Origin: Rhodanobacter lindaniclasticus
GTDB taxonomy: Bacteria; Pseudomonadota; Gammaproteobacteria; Xanthomonadales; Rhodanobacteraceae
Assembly: GCF_004799035.1 (NCBI RefSeq)
Contig: NZ_MWIO01000013.1
Coordinates: 1-64,000, forward strand
Direction: 5' to 3'
DNA length: 64,000 nucleotides
Each line of letters starts with the position of its first letter. Position 1 is the stretch's first letter. The position numbers and the translations under genes were made by a program. Under the pieces are notes generated by a model. The model saw only the letters and a program-made list of their open reading frames with translations. It searched no databases and was not told the origin of the DNA. Shown piece by piece: positions 36,903 through 47,049 of the stretch.

Positions 36903-37691
36903 TCAGGCGACATCGAACGTGATCAGTCGCACGTCGAGCAGCGGATAGTCGGCCACGTCGGTGGCCAGCATGCGCTGGCCCAGGCCGATCTGGTCGCTGT
37001 CCTGCTCCGCCCAGTCGGTCTTGCGCGCGAGCACGATGTCGTGGTCGTCGGACCGTTCGCTGCCGGCATAGCGCCCGGGAATGAAGCCGATCGCCTGCCC
37101 GCCGTTGGTCCAGGTCACCTGGGTCGGCACCCAGATCTTGTCGCGCAGATCGCTGGGGGCCTCGAACTTGAGTTCACGCAGCCGCGAGAACGGTACCCAG
37201 GAGTAGCCGCCGTTGACGATGATCTCCAGGCACGGCCCGATGCGGGGGTCGGCATCGGCGATCCACTCGAACGCGGTGCCGTCGATGTTGCCCGCCACTG
37301 CCGGAGCCTGTTCCAGTGCCTGCTCGCGCAGCGCCGCGGCCTGCTCGTGCTTGCCTTCAGCACCGAGCTTGAGCGACTGCAGCAGCAGCGCCAACCACTG
37401 CTCCGGTTCGCCGATGATCACCGGCATGCGTTTGCCGGCGAAGACGTCGGCGCGCACCAGTTCGCCCTTCAGCGCCTCCGAATAGGCGCCGACCATCATG
37501 GCGTTGAGCGGGTCGAGTTCGCCGCAGACGTTGAGCTGGTTCTGCGCCCGTTCCCATTGTCCGAGCAGCGCCAGCAACTGGAATAAAAAAACCCGGCGTT
37601 TGGCGTCTGCCGGGTTGTTGCGTACTTCCGCCGTGAGCAGTTGCAGCGCCTCGTCCGGCCGGCCTTCTTTGAGCTTGCTTTCGGGTGTCAT
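36903..37691 (-). CDS. tagJ: T6SS accessory protein TagJ (ImpE)
   Basis: The 262-residue protein is ImpE/TagJ: N-terminal tetratricopeptide-like helices (KEGRPDEALQLLTAEVRNNP; RRVFLFQLLALLGQWERAQ), then a C-terminal domain with EWIADADPRIGPCLE and LRELKFEAPSDLRD typical of the family. TagJ binds the TssB N-terminal helix and helps ClpV engage the sheath in HSI-I-type systems. Its presence marks this as the HSI-I/TagJ-containing (i3-like) class. A structured 206-bp spacer separates it from hcp. Confidence 0.93.
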   Translation of the reverse strand: MTPESKLKEGRPDEALQLLTAEVRNNPADAKRRVFLFQLLALLGQWERAQNQLNVCGELDPLNAMMVGAYSEALKGELVRADVFAGKRMPVIIGEPEQWLALLLQSLKLGAEGKHEQAAALREQALEQAPAVAGNIDGTAFEWIADADPRIGPCLEIIVNGGYSWVPFSRLRELKFEAPSDLRDKIWVPTQVTWTNGGQAIGFIPGRYAGSERSDDHDIVLARKTDWAEQDSDQIGLGQRMLATDVADYPLLDVRLITFDVA

Positions 37692-37711
37692 GTCGTCTCT
37701 CGATGCCGGCG

Positions 37712-37808
37712 ACCCCGTCGGCAACGGGGTGGCGGGCGCGGGAAGGTCGCCGTCGCCCCAACCGGCGATCCCGGGTGCAGGCGGACAAATGCCGCCCACC
37801 GCACCCGG
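37712..37808 (-). other. structured hcp 3' region (two hairpins)
   Basis: Between hcp and tagJ two inverted repeats occur: CCGGGTGC / GCACCCGG (37771-37778 with 37801-37808) enclosing a second stem GGCGG / CCGCC, and ACCCCGT / ACGGGGT (37712-37718 with 37724-37730). Neither has a T-run. They could stabilise hcp mRNA or attenuate read-through, giving high Hcp relative to downstream genes. Confidence 0.5.
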
Positions 37809-37897
37809 AACGCCATGGCGCAACAGGCCGTCGCATCCATCCCCTGGACCTGGATCGCCGGATTGCAGCGTCCGGCGAAACCTGGTCAGGCGCCGAC

Positions 37898-38392
37898 TCA
37901 GCTCGCCGCGACTTCCTCGACGCTGTACCCCACCGTGCCGGCCGAAGCCACCACGCCCTTGTCGTTCTGGGCGAAATACTCGACATCGAACTTGGCGAAG
38001 CTGATCGAGATGTTCTCCGTCAGCATGTCCTCGCCACCCGAGCCACCGGTGGAATAACTGGTGATCATCGCGCTGGTCAGCTTGATGGTGAAGTAGTCCT
38101 CCTGCTTGCCGCCTGCCTTGGATATGAACAGGGTCGCGGTGTCGACGTGCGCGCCGGTGACCAGCGCCTTGATGAAGGACGTGGTGCTCTTGTCGATGTA
38201 CTTGGTGAAGCTGATGTCCTGCACGTTGGCCTTGCCGGCGCCGCCGCCGGTGCCATGGCCGAAGGAACCGCTCTGCGACATCCCCCAGGACCAGGCCAGC
38301 AGCTGGATCTGGTCTTTGTGCTTGGCATGCTTGGACTCGCCGGTGAAGGTGACGTCGCCGCCCTCCAGCTTCAGGTGCATGTCTAGTGCCAT
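37898..38392 (-). CDS. hcp: T6SS tube protein Hcp
   Basis: A 164-residue Hcp: the family's LKLEGGDVTFTGESKHAKHK, QLLAWSWGMSQSG, FTKYIDKSTTSFIKAL and ISFAKFDVEY are all present. Hcp forms stacked hexameric rings of the inner tube and carries small effectors in its lumen. The gene lies between tssC and tagJ as in HSI-I. This Hcp1-type protein is a structural tube protein, with no fused effector domain. It likely has the highest output of the operon; the flanking spacers are larger than elsewhere in the cluster. Confidence 0.96.
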   Translation of the reverse strand: MALDMHLKLEGGDVTFTGESKHAKHKDQIQLLAWSWGMSQSGSFGHGTGGGAGKANVQDISFTKYIDKSTTSFIKALVTGAHVDTATLFISKAGGKQEDYFTIKLTSAMITSYSTGGSGGEDMLTENISISFAKFDVEYFAQNDKGVVASAGTVGYSVEEVAAS

Positions 38393-38515
38393 GAGAATTC
38401 TCCTTGTCTGTTGAGATCAGGTGAACCGGACAGTTCTCGCTCGGAGGAAGCTGCTCGGCGATTGACTGGTACTGCCAGTTGAAACCGTGGAACGAACCTG
38501 CGGGAAACTTCCGGG

Positions 38516-40009
38516 TCAGCCCTTGGCCGCCGAAGGAAGACGGGACACCAGCCTCAAGGAAACAGTCAGGCCCTCCAACTGATAATGCGGCTTGAGGAAA
38601 AACTTCGACGTGTAATACCCGGGCGCGCCTTCCACCTCTTCCACCACCACTTCCGCGGCCGACAAGGGTTTGCGGGCCTTGGTTTCTTCGCTGGAGTTGG
38701 CCGGGTCGCCATCGACGTACTGGTTGATCCAGGACCCCAGCCAGCGCTCCATCGCCGTGCGATCCTTGAAGGAGCCGATCTTGTCGCGCACGATGCACTT
38801 CAGGTAATGCGCGAAGCGGCAGCAGGCGAACATGTACGGCAAGCGCGCGCCCAGCGCCGCGTTGGCGGTGGCGTCCGGATCGTCGTACTCCTCCGGCTTG
38901 CTCAGCGACTGGGCACTGATGAACGCGGCCATGTCCGAGTTCTTGCGATGCACCAGCGGCATCATGCCCATCTTGTCCAGCTCGGCCGAGCGGCGATCGG
39001 TGATCGCGATCTCGGTCGGGCACTTCATGTCCACGCCGCCATCGTCGGTCGGGAAGGTGTGCGCGGGCAGGCCTTCCACTGCGCCGCCGGACTCGATGCC
39101 GCGGATGCGCGAGCACCAGCCATATTCCTTGAACGAGCGGTTGATGTTCACCGCCATCGCGTAAGCCGCGTTCTGCCACGTGTACTTGGACGAATCGGCG
39201 CCGGCGGTGTCCTCCTCGAAGTTGAACTCTTCCACCGGGTCGGTCTTGGCGCCGTACGGCAGGCGGGCCAGCGTACGCGGCATGGTCAGGCCGATGTACT
39301 TGGCGTCATCCGATTCGCGCAGCGAACGCCACGCGGCATAGTCCGGCGTGGAGAACACCTTGGCCAGGTCGCGCGGGTTGGCCAGCTCGTTCCAGCTGTC
39401 CATGCCCATCAGGGTGGATGCGGCGGCCGAGATGAACGGCGCGTGCGCCGCCGCGGCGACCTGCGCGATGCCCGAGAGCAGTTCGACATCCGGCGGGCTG
39501 TGGTCGAAGTAGTAGTCGCCGACCAGGCAGCCGTAGGGTTCGCCGCCGAGCTGGCCGTACTCTTCCTCATACAGTTTCTTGAAGATGGGGCTCTGGTCCC
39601 AGGCCGTGCCCTTGTAGCGCTTCAGGGTCTTGCCCAACTCCTTCTTGGAGATGTTCATCACGCGGATCTTCAGCAGCTGATCCGTCTCGGTGTTGTTGAC
39701 CAGGTGATGCAGGCCGCGCCACGCGCTTTCCAGCTTCTGGAAATCGGCGTGGTGCATGATCAGGTTGATCTGCTCGCTGAGCTTGCGATCGATCTCGGCG
39801 ATGTAGGCGTTGATGGTCTGGGCTACGTCATCGGAAACGATGTCGGCCTTGTTCAACACCTGCTCGGCCAGCGTGCGCACGGCCGATTCGACCTCTTCCT
39901 TGGCGCGATCGCTCTTGGGCTTGAATTCCTTGTTCAGCAGCGCAGCGAAATCGCCGGCGTCGAGAGTCTGTACGGCGCCTTCCTGGTCGGCTAGTTTTTC
40001 GGTGGCCAT
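38516..40009 (-). CDS. tssC: T6SS sheath large subunit TssC
   Basis: The 497-residue sheath protein has the hallmark SAWRGLHHLVNNTETDQLLKI, KLYEEEYGQLGGEPYGCLVG, HAPFISAA, LARLPYGAKTDPVEEFNFEE and a C-terminal SLRLVSRLPSA. With TssB it polymerises into the contractile sheath around the Hcp tube. The N-terminal 60 residues are acidic and helical. It begins 6 bp after tssB and is translationally close to it. Confidence 0.97.
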   Translation of the reverse strand: MATEKLADQEGAVQTLDAGDFAALLNKEFKPKSDRAKEEVESAVRTLAEQVLNKADIVSDDVAQTINAYIAEIDRKLSEQINLIMHHADFQKLESAWRGLHHLVNNTETDQLLKIRVMNISKKELGKTLKRYKGTAWDQSPIFKKLYEEEYGQLGGEPYGCLVGDYYFDHSPPDVELLSGIAQVAAAAHAPFISAAASTLMGMDSWNELANPRDLAKVFSTPDYAAWRSLRESDDAKYIGLTMPRTLARLPYGAKTDPVEEFNFEEDTAGADSSKYTWQNAAYAMAVNINRSFKEYGWCSRIRGIESGGAVEGLPAHTFPTDDGGVDMKCPTEIAITDRRSAELDKMGMMPLVHRKNSDMAAFISAQSLSKPEEYDDPDATANAALGARLPYMFACCRFAHYLKCIVRDKIGSFKDRTAMERWLGSWINQYVDGDPANSSEETKARKPLSAAEVVVEEVEGAPGYYTSKFFLKPHYQLEGLTVSLRLVSRLPSAAKG

Positions 40010-40015
40010 GCGTGC

Positions 40016-40537
40016 TTACTCCCCGTCTTTGTTGGTGTCGTCGGCGGGCTTGGGCGCCGAGACCAGCGACTGCAGCAGCGCCGGATCCTTGAGCGCCTGG
40101 GCAATCAGGTTTTCGGCGCCCGCCTTGCCGTCCATGTAGGTATCCAGGTTGGCGAGCTGGGTGCGCGCCTCGAGCAGTTTCGCGACCGCACCGACCTTGC
40201 GGGCCACCGCCGCCGGCGAAAAGTCGTCCATGCTCTCGAAGGTGATGTCCACGGCCAGGTTGCCTTCGCCGGTGAGCGTGTTCGGCACCGCGAAGGTCAC
40301 CCGCGGCTTCATCGAGTTCAGGCGGCTGTCGAAATTGTCGACGTCGATTTCCAGCGCCTTGCGATCCTCGATCGGCGGCAACTCGCCCGCATTGGCGCCG
40401 GACAGATCCGACATCACGCCCATCACGAACGGGACCTGTACCTTCTTCTGGGCGCCATAGACCTCGACGTCGTACTCGATCTGCACGCGGGGCGCACGGT
40501 TGCGCGCGATGAACTTCTGACTACTCTGCTTGGCCAT
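40016..40537 (-). CDS. tssB: T6SS sheath small subunit TssB
   Basis: A 173-residue TssB (VipA/ImpB): QKFIARNRAPRVQIEYDVEV, VPFVMGVMSDLSG, PRVTFAVPNTL and DDFSPAAVARKVGAVAKLLEAR are diagnostic. Its C-terminal helices expose the ClpV and TagJ contact sites. ATG 40537 has GGGAG at the right distance. It is the first gene of the minus-strand T6SS run; upstream genes (tssA, tssK, tssJ, tssL, tssM, vgrG) are not within 800 bp and are not found anywhere in this window. Confidence 0.96.
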   Translation of the reverse strand: MAKQSSQKFIARNRAPRVQIEYDVEVYGAQKKVQVPFVMGVMSDLSGANAGELPPIEDRKALEIDVDNFDSRLNSMKPRVTFAVPNTLTGEGNLAVDITFESMDDFSPAAVARKVGAVAKLLEARTQLANLDTYMDGKAGAENLIAQALKDPALLQSLVSAPKPADDTNKDGE

Positions 40538-41255
40538 GCGATTCTCCCGGTGGGCATGCGTGGGTTTTCGAAATGCAGCTTCCATCCGTTTCGGCGCGGC
40601 CCGGACCTGCCAGGCGGCGGCGAAACGAAAAGTCATTCGGGGTAGGGGCTGAAGCGCAGCGGTCGCGACGACGGATGGTCGTGACGCAGGTGCTGGCGGC
40701 GTGTGCCCGGTGCTCGGGGTGGATCAGGGGGGAGCGTGGAAAGGCAGCGCGCCAGCACAAACCGTGTCGACGCGCGGGAGCGTGGCCCGATTCCGGTGGC
40801 GAGTGTATGCGCAAGCGTACGTTCCCCTTCGTTCCGCGCGGCAAGTCGGCTTGGCGACGCGATGTTCCCCGGTGGCATACGCAACGCCCCGGACCCCGCC
40901 CGACTCCAGTGATGCACCACACCCCGCCACAGCGCGTCGAACCGATGTTCACCCCACCTCGACGCGGAATTCCGGAGTGGCTGAGTGCCCGATCTCCTCA
41001 GATCACCTCACGGCCCGCCGGGACCCGAGTCGCCAGCAGCCGGAGTACGATCGACCGTCTGAACAATCTACATCCGTGAATGGATTGCTGCAAGCTGAAT
41101 CGACCGGGATCGGCCCATCTCCGGAGAGCAACGAAGCTTCGCGGATTCACGCCGGCAGATGCGGTGACGGCATCGGGTGGAGCCGCGTCCACCGAGGCGG
41201 CAATCCGCTCGCGAAGGCCATCGGAGTCGGGAGCGCAGCATGGTGCCGCCCGACG
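40538..41255. other. gene-free stretch upstream of the T6SS run
   Basis: About 720 bp between tssB and the tRNA-Val terminator. I find no credible gene in it on either strand and no clear -24/-12 (sigma-54) site, though T6SS runs are often sigma-54 or stress regulated. It presumably holds the T6SS promoter. Confidence 0.5.
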
Positions 41256-41283
41256 AAAAAGGGGAACCCCTCAGGATTCCCCT
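41256..41283 (-). terminator. Rho-independent terminator downstream of tRNA-Val
   Basis: On the minus strand, AGGGGAA / TTCCCCT with an internal GG/CC pair, followed by a T-run, 32 bp beyond the tRNA 3' end. Confidence 0.85.
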
Positions 41284-41315
41284 CTCGGCTCCACTCGATC
41301 GGTGGATCATGGAAT

Positions 41316-41390
41316 TGGTGGGCGGTACAAGGATCGAACTTGTGACCCCTACCATGTCAAGGTAGTGCTCTACCGCTGAGCTAACCGCCC
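41316..41390 (-). tRNA. tRNA-Val (anticodon GAC), CCA encoded
   Basis: 75 nt including CCA. Acceptor stem GGGCGGT / ACCGCCC, D arm GCTC AGCGGTA GAGC, anticodon stem CTACC / GGTAG with loop TTGACAT (anticodon GAC), T arm ACAAG TTCGATC CTTGT. It reads GUC and GUU codons. It lies between uvrB and the T6SS region. Confidence 0.97.
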
Positions 41391-41463
41391 GTCGCCGCGG
41401 CCAGGCCGTGCGAGCCGCGCAGTATACGGGAGCCGGCGGCGGTCGACAATATCCCGCCCCGGC

Positions 41464-43485
<2,022 letters not shown>

Positions 43486-43637
43486 CGGTTGCAGATGTGG
43501 GCGGGACGACACATTTTAAATCCATGCTGCTGACAAGCCGCGTCAGCAGAGTCCGACGCTGCGGGCGGCATCGGGCTGCTGGCTGGCCCGGGCCATCGCC
43601 CTAGCATGCAGGTTCCGGCACAGCGCAAGGATGCGAG

Positions 43638-44186
43638 ATGACGACGACGGCACGGAAAGCCAGCCGCGGCTTCAGCCTGATCGAACAAGTCATGGTACTG
43701 GCCATCGCCGGCATCCTGACCGGCATCGCGTTGCCACCGCTGCACCATCTGCTGAGCCGCAATCGGCTGCAGGCGGCGCAAAACGACTTCATGGCCGCCT
43801 TGCAGCACACACGCAGCACCGCGGCGATCACCGGCAAGCGCACGCTGTTCTGCCCCAGCGCGGACGGCAACCGATGCAGCGACGACAACCGCTGGGAACA
43901 TGGCTGGCTGCTCGGGCAGGACATCGACGGCGATCACCAGCCCGATGGCCAGCCTGCCCGCACCGGCGCGGCCTACGGCGCGGGTCTGCGCATCACCAGC
44001 AGCAACGGTCGCCACGAGGTGCGTTTCCAGCCCGACGGCAGTGCCGGCGGCAGCAACCTGACCTTGCTGTTCTGCGAGCCGGGGCGCGACAGCCAGGCGC
44101 TCAGCGTGGTGGTGTCCAATGCCGGTCGGGTGCGCGGCGCGCTGGCGACGACCGCGCAGGCGGCGCGCTGCCAGCAAGGCCACTGA
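43638..44186 (+). CDS. GspH/FimT family type IV pseudopilin
   Basis: The 182-residue protein has the class III leader RGFSLIE, cut by prepilin peptidase after Gly11, with Glu5 of the mature protein and the long hydrophobic N-helix (QVMVLAIAGILTGIALPPL). The rest resembles GspH/FimT minor pseudopilins, with Cys-containing loops (FCPSADGNRC). Such proteins prime or cap type IV pili or type II secretion pseudopili. AAGGA precedes ATG 43638. No pilus gene is adjacent, so it may be an orphan fimT. Confidence 0.88.
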   Translation: MTTTARKASRGFSLIEQVMVLAIAGILTGIALPPLHHLLSRNRLQAAQNDFMAALQHTRSTAAITGKRTLFCPSADGNRCSDDNRWEHGWLLGQDIDGDHQPDGQPARTGAAYGAGLRITSSNGRHEVRFQPDGSAGGSNLTLLFCEPGRDSQALSVVVSNAGRVRGALATTAQAARCQQGH

Positions 44187-44195
44187 CGGGCGGGA

Positions 44196-44510
44196 TCAGC
44201 GGTCGTCGCGCGTCCAGATCGCGCCGTCTTCCTCGATCACCGGAAAGCTGGCGATCGGGACATACGCCGGCGGCTTGGTCACCGCGCCGGTGCGCAGGTC
44301 GAAGCGCGCGCCGTGGCGTGGGCATTCCACCTCGAAACCGAACACTTCGCCGCCGGCCAGCTCGCCGCCGTCGTGGGTGCAGGTGTCCTCGACCGCATAC
44401 AGCGCGCCGTCGATGTTGTACACGGCGATCGACGTATCGCCATCCCACACCACCTTGTATTCGCCGGGCAGGAACTCGCTGCGCGTGCCGACCCTGGTCC
44501 ATCCGTTCAT
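44196..44510 (-). CDS. Rieske [2Fe-2S] ferredoxin-type protein
   Basis: A 104-residue protein with both Rieske boxes: Cys44-x-His46 (CTHDGG) and Cys63-x2-His66 (CPRHGA). Size and lack of a disulfide pair place it with the small dioxygenase-type ferredoxins and NirD-like proteins rather than the bc1 Rieske. It overlaps the preceding GNAT gene by 4 bp (ATGA) and is the last gene of a run below the SUF operon; in several bacteria a small Rieske protein follows sufS, suggesting a link to Fe-S metabolism. Confidence 0.87.
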   Translation of the reverse strand: MNGWTRVGTRSEFLPGEYKVVWDGDTSIAVYNIDGALYAVEDTCTHDGGELAGGEVFGFEVECPRHGARFDLRTGAVTKPPAYVPIASFPVIEEDGAIWTRDDR

Positions 44511-45058
44511 GCAAGCACCTCCGCGAACTCCTTGAGCAGTACTTCGAAACACAGATCGGCGCGACGCGGAATGCCGAAGCGCTCGTTGCCATACGGGAAC
44601 GGCTGCCGTTCGCCGGTGCGCCGGTAGCCGCGCCGGCCGTACCAGGCGATCAGCTCCTCGCGTTGCACGATCACCGTCATGCGCATGGCGCCGCAATGCC
44701 ACTGTTCGCGCGCGATGCGCTCGGCCTCGGCCAGCACCTGCTTGCCCAGGCCGTGGCCCTGCTCCATCGGAGCGACGGCGAACATGCCGAAATAGCCGGC
44801 CGTGCCCTGCCGCTCGACGTGGCAACTCGCCACCAGCGCACCGTCGCGGAACGCCAGCAGCACGCAGCTGTCCGGCCGCGCGATCAATGCACCGACGTCG
44901 GCCGCGTCGGTGCGCTGGCCATCGAGCAGGTGGGATTCGGTAGTCCAGCCACGCAGGCCAGATTCACCGCGATAAGCCGATTCGACCAGCGCGACGATGG
45001 CGGGGACGTCCGCGGCAGCGGCGGTGCGGAATGCGATGGAGGCGCGTGGCTCGGTCAT
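44507..45058 (-). CDS. GNAT family N-acetyltransferase
   Basis: The 183-residue protein has the acetyl-CoA-binding A motif in MFAVAPMEQGHGLGKQVLAEA and a C-terminal WYGRRGYRRTGE segment typical of GNAT motif B. The substrate is unknown. ATG 45058 gives the usual N-terminus (SIAFRTAAAADVPAIVALVE). It overlaps the Rieske gene at its 3' end. Confidence 0.86.
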   Translation of the reverse strand: MTEPRASIAFRTAAAADVPAIVALVESAYRGESGLRGWTTESHLLDGQRTDAADVGALIARPDSCVLLAFRDGALVASCHVERQGTAGYFGMFAVAPMEQGHGLGKQVLAEAERIAREQWHCGAMRMTVIVQREELIAWYGRRGYRRTGERQPFPYGNERFGIPRRADLCFEVLLKEFAEVLA

Positions 45059-45125
45059 CCATGCATGGTAGTGCGCGGCGTGCCGGCCAGCCATGATCTG
45101 CAGCAAGCGCGCACGCCGGATCGCC

Positions 45126-46061
45126 TCATGCCGACGCGGTGGCCAGCCGACGGGTCTCGTAGACCTTGAGGTGCGCCTGAACGAGTTCCAGCATCGTGGC
45201 CGGCAACTGCGCCTGCCGCGCACGCGCAAGCATGTCGCCCACCACGTGGTCGGCCTCGATCGGATGGCCCTGGCGCAAGTCGCGCAGCATGGAGGCTTCG
45301 AGGCTCGAACCCGGGTCGGTCAGCAAGCCGCGCGCGCGCTCCAGCACGCGCTCGCCCGGCGCGTAGCCGCTGGCCGCCGCGGTCGCGCGGCACTCCTCCA
45401 GCAACGCGAGCGCGGCGGTCGCACCGTGGGGCGCCGACGCGATCTCGCCGATCGAACCGCGCATCAGGCAGGTGATGCCAGCCAGCGTGGCGAGGAAGAG
45501 CCACTTGTCCCACATTTCCTGCACGATCGTGTCGCTGGGTCGCGCGTCGAAGCCTGCCTCGGACAGCTGGGCAGTGATCTGCCGCATCCGCTCGGAGCGG
45601 GCGCCGTCGCGTTCGCCGAAGGTGATGCTGTGCATGCGGTTGAGGTGCCGCACGACGCCGTCGTCGTCCAGCGTGGAGGAAATCACGCACTGGCCGCCCA
45701 GCACGTGCTGCGCGCCGAACTTCTCGTCCAGCCGCTCCAGTTGCCGCATGCCGTTGAGCACCGGCAGGATCGTGGTGTCAGCGCCCACGGCCGGTGCGAT
45801 GTCCTCCAGCGCCTGGTCCAGCGCATAGGCCTTGCAGCTGAGCACGATCAAGTCGAACGGTTCGGCCAGTTCGCTCGCCAACAGCGTCGGCGGCGCGGAA
45901 ATGTCCGCGTCGCCGGTGGCGCTGCGGATCACCAGCCCGTGTTCGGCCAGTTGCCGTGCGCGCCTGGCCCGCACCAGGAAGGTCACGTCCCGCCCATGCT
46001 GCAGCAGGCGTCCGCCGAAATAGCCGCCGGTGGCCCCGGCTCCCACGATCAGGATGCGCAT
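45126..46061 (-). CDS. panE: ketopantoate reductase family protein (PanE/ApbA)
   Basis: A 311-residue NADPH-dependent dehydrogenase: Rossmann GAGATGG (7-13), LNGM (102-105), catalytic Lys186 in EMWDKWLFL and the C-terminal helical domain with conserved SSLEASMLRDLRQGHPIE. PanE reduces 2-dehydropantoate to pantoate for coenzyme A; paralogues act on other 2-keto acids, so identity is fairly but not fully certain. It starts 1 bp downstream of the acyltransferase stop codon, so the two share a transcript. Confidence 0.82.
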   Translation of the reverse strand: MRILIVGAGATGGYFGGRLLQHGRDVTFLVRARRARQLAEHGLVIRSATGDADISAPPTLLASELAEPFDLIVLSCKAYALDQALEDIAPAVGADTTILPVLNGMRQLERLDEKFGAQHVLGGQCVISSTLDDDGVVRHLNRMHSITFGERDGARSERMRQITAQLSEAGFDARPSDTIVQEMWDKWLFLATLAGITCLMRGSIGEIASAPHGATAALALLEECRATAAASGYAPGERVLERARGLLTDPGSSLEASMLRDLRQGHPIEADHVVGDMLARARQAQLPATMLELVQAHLKVYETRRLATASA

Positions 46062-46062
46062 G

Positions 46063-46977
46063 TCATTCTCCAGTCGGGTCGCCAGCAGGCGCCAGTTGCA
46101 TGCGGGCGGCCTGGGCGTCCTTCTCGTGCCACAACTCGTTCATCCATGCCTTGACCCGGCCGCGGAACGCCGCGTCCTCGTCGTAGCTGCCGATGAGCTC
46201 GTGACCGATCGGACGCTCGCGCACGTGCACGCGAACCTCGCGCACGCGGCCGGCGATCAGGTCAGCGATGGTGCACGGGCCATGCGGATAGACGATGGTG
46301 ACGTCGAGGATCGCATGCAGCGCCTCGCCCATCGCGTCGAGCACGAAGGCCACGCCGCCGGCTTTCGGCCGCAGCAGGTAGCGGAACGGCGAATGCTGCG
46401 CATCGTGCTTGGCCGGCGTGAAGCGCGTGCCTTCGGCGAAGTTCATCACCGACACCGGCATGTGGCGGAACTTCTCGCAGGCGCGGCGGGTTGCCTCGCG
46501 ATCCTTGCCCTGCAGTTCGGGATGGCGCAGCAGGGTCTGCGGCGAATAGCGCTTCATGAAGGGGAAATCCAGCGCCCACCACGCCAGGCCGAGCAGGGGC
46601 ACCCAGATCAATTCCTGCTTGAGGAAAAAGCGCAGGAACGGGATGCGTCGGTTGAACACCTTCTGCAGCACCGGGATGTCCACCCAGCTCTGGTGGTTGC
46701 ACAGCACCAGGTAATTGCCGTCGCGGCGCAGCCCCTCCAGCCCCTGCACCTGCCAGCGCACGCGGGCGAACACGCCGAACAGGACGTTGTTGACGCCGAT
46801 CCAGCTTTCCGCGATCGCCACCAGCGCGCGCGAGCACGCCTGCCGGATCGCATGCACCGGCAGCAGCAGCTTGAACAGGGTGAACGCGAAGATGAAGACC
46901 ACGTGCAGCAGGATGTTGAGCGCGAGCGCAAGCAGCGCCAGCGGCACGCGGATGAACGATGGCAGCGAGGCAAGCAT
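46063..46977 (-). CDS. PlsC-family acyltransferase (YihG-like)
   Basis: A 304-residue membrane-bound lysophosphatidic acid acyltransferase: N-terminal transmembrane segments (residues about 10-40), then the HX4D catalytic motif NHQSWVD (His95, Asp100) and FAEGTRF (EGTR 182-185). YihG-type PlsC paralogues add acyl chains to phospholipids, altering membrane composition and motility. It is transcribed between sufS and panE, with 72 bp to sufS. Confidence 0.87.
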   Translation of the reverse strand: MLASLPSFIRVPLALLALALNILLHVVFIFAFTLFKLLLPVHAIRQACSRALVAIAESWIGVNNVLFGVFARVRWQVQGLEGLRRDGNYLVLCNHQSWVDIPVLQKVFNRRIPFLRFFLKQELIWVPLLGLAWWALDFPFMKRYSPQTLLRHPELQGKDREATRRACEKFRHMPVSVMNFAEGTRFTPAKHDAQHSPFRYLLRPKAGGVAFVLDAMGEALHAILDVTIVYPHGPCTIADLIAGRVREVRVHVRERPIGHELIGSYDEDAAFRGRVKAWMNELWHEKDAQAARMQLAPAGDPTGE

Positions 46978-47049
46978 GGGGATGATCGATGGGGGGTTCC
47001 ACCGCGCATGATGCCCGACCGTGGCGGCGGCAGGAAAGCCGCCGCCGGT

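Noticed and set aside
40538-41255. Sigma-54 promoter for the T6SS run
   Set aside because: No TGGCAC-N5-TTGC type match was found by eye on the minus strand upstream of tssB.
41316-41390. tRNA-Val as an integration site for a T6SS island
   Set aside because: No integrase and no repeated tRNA 3' end were seen elsewhere in the window.
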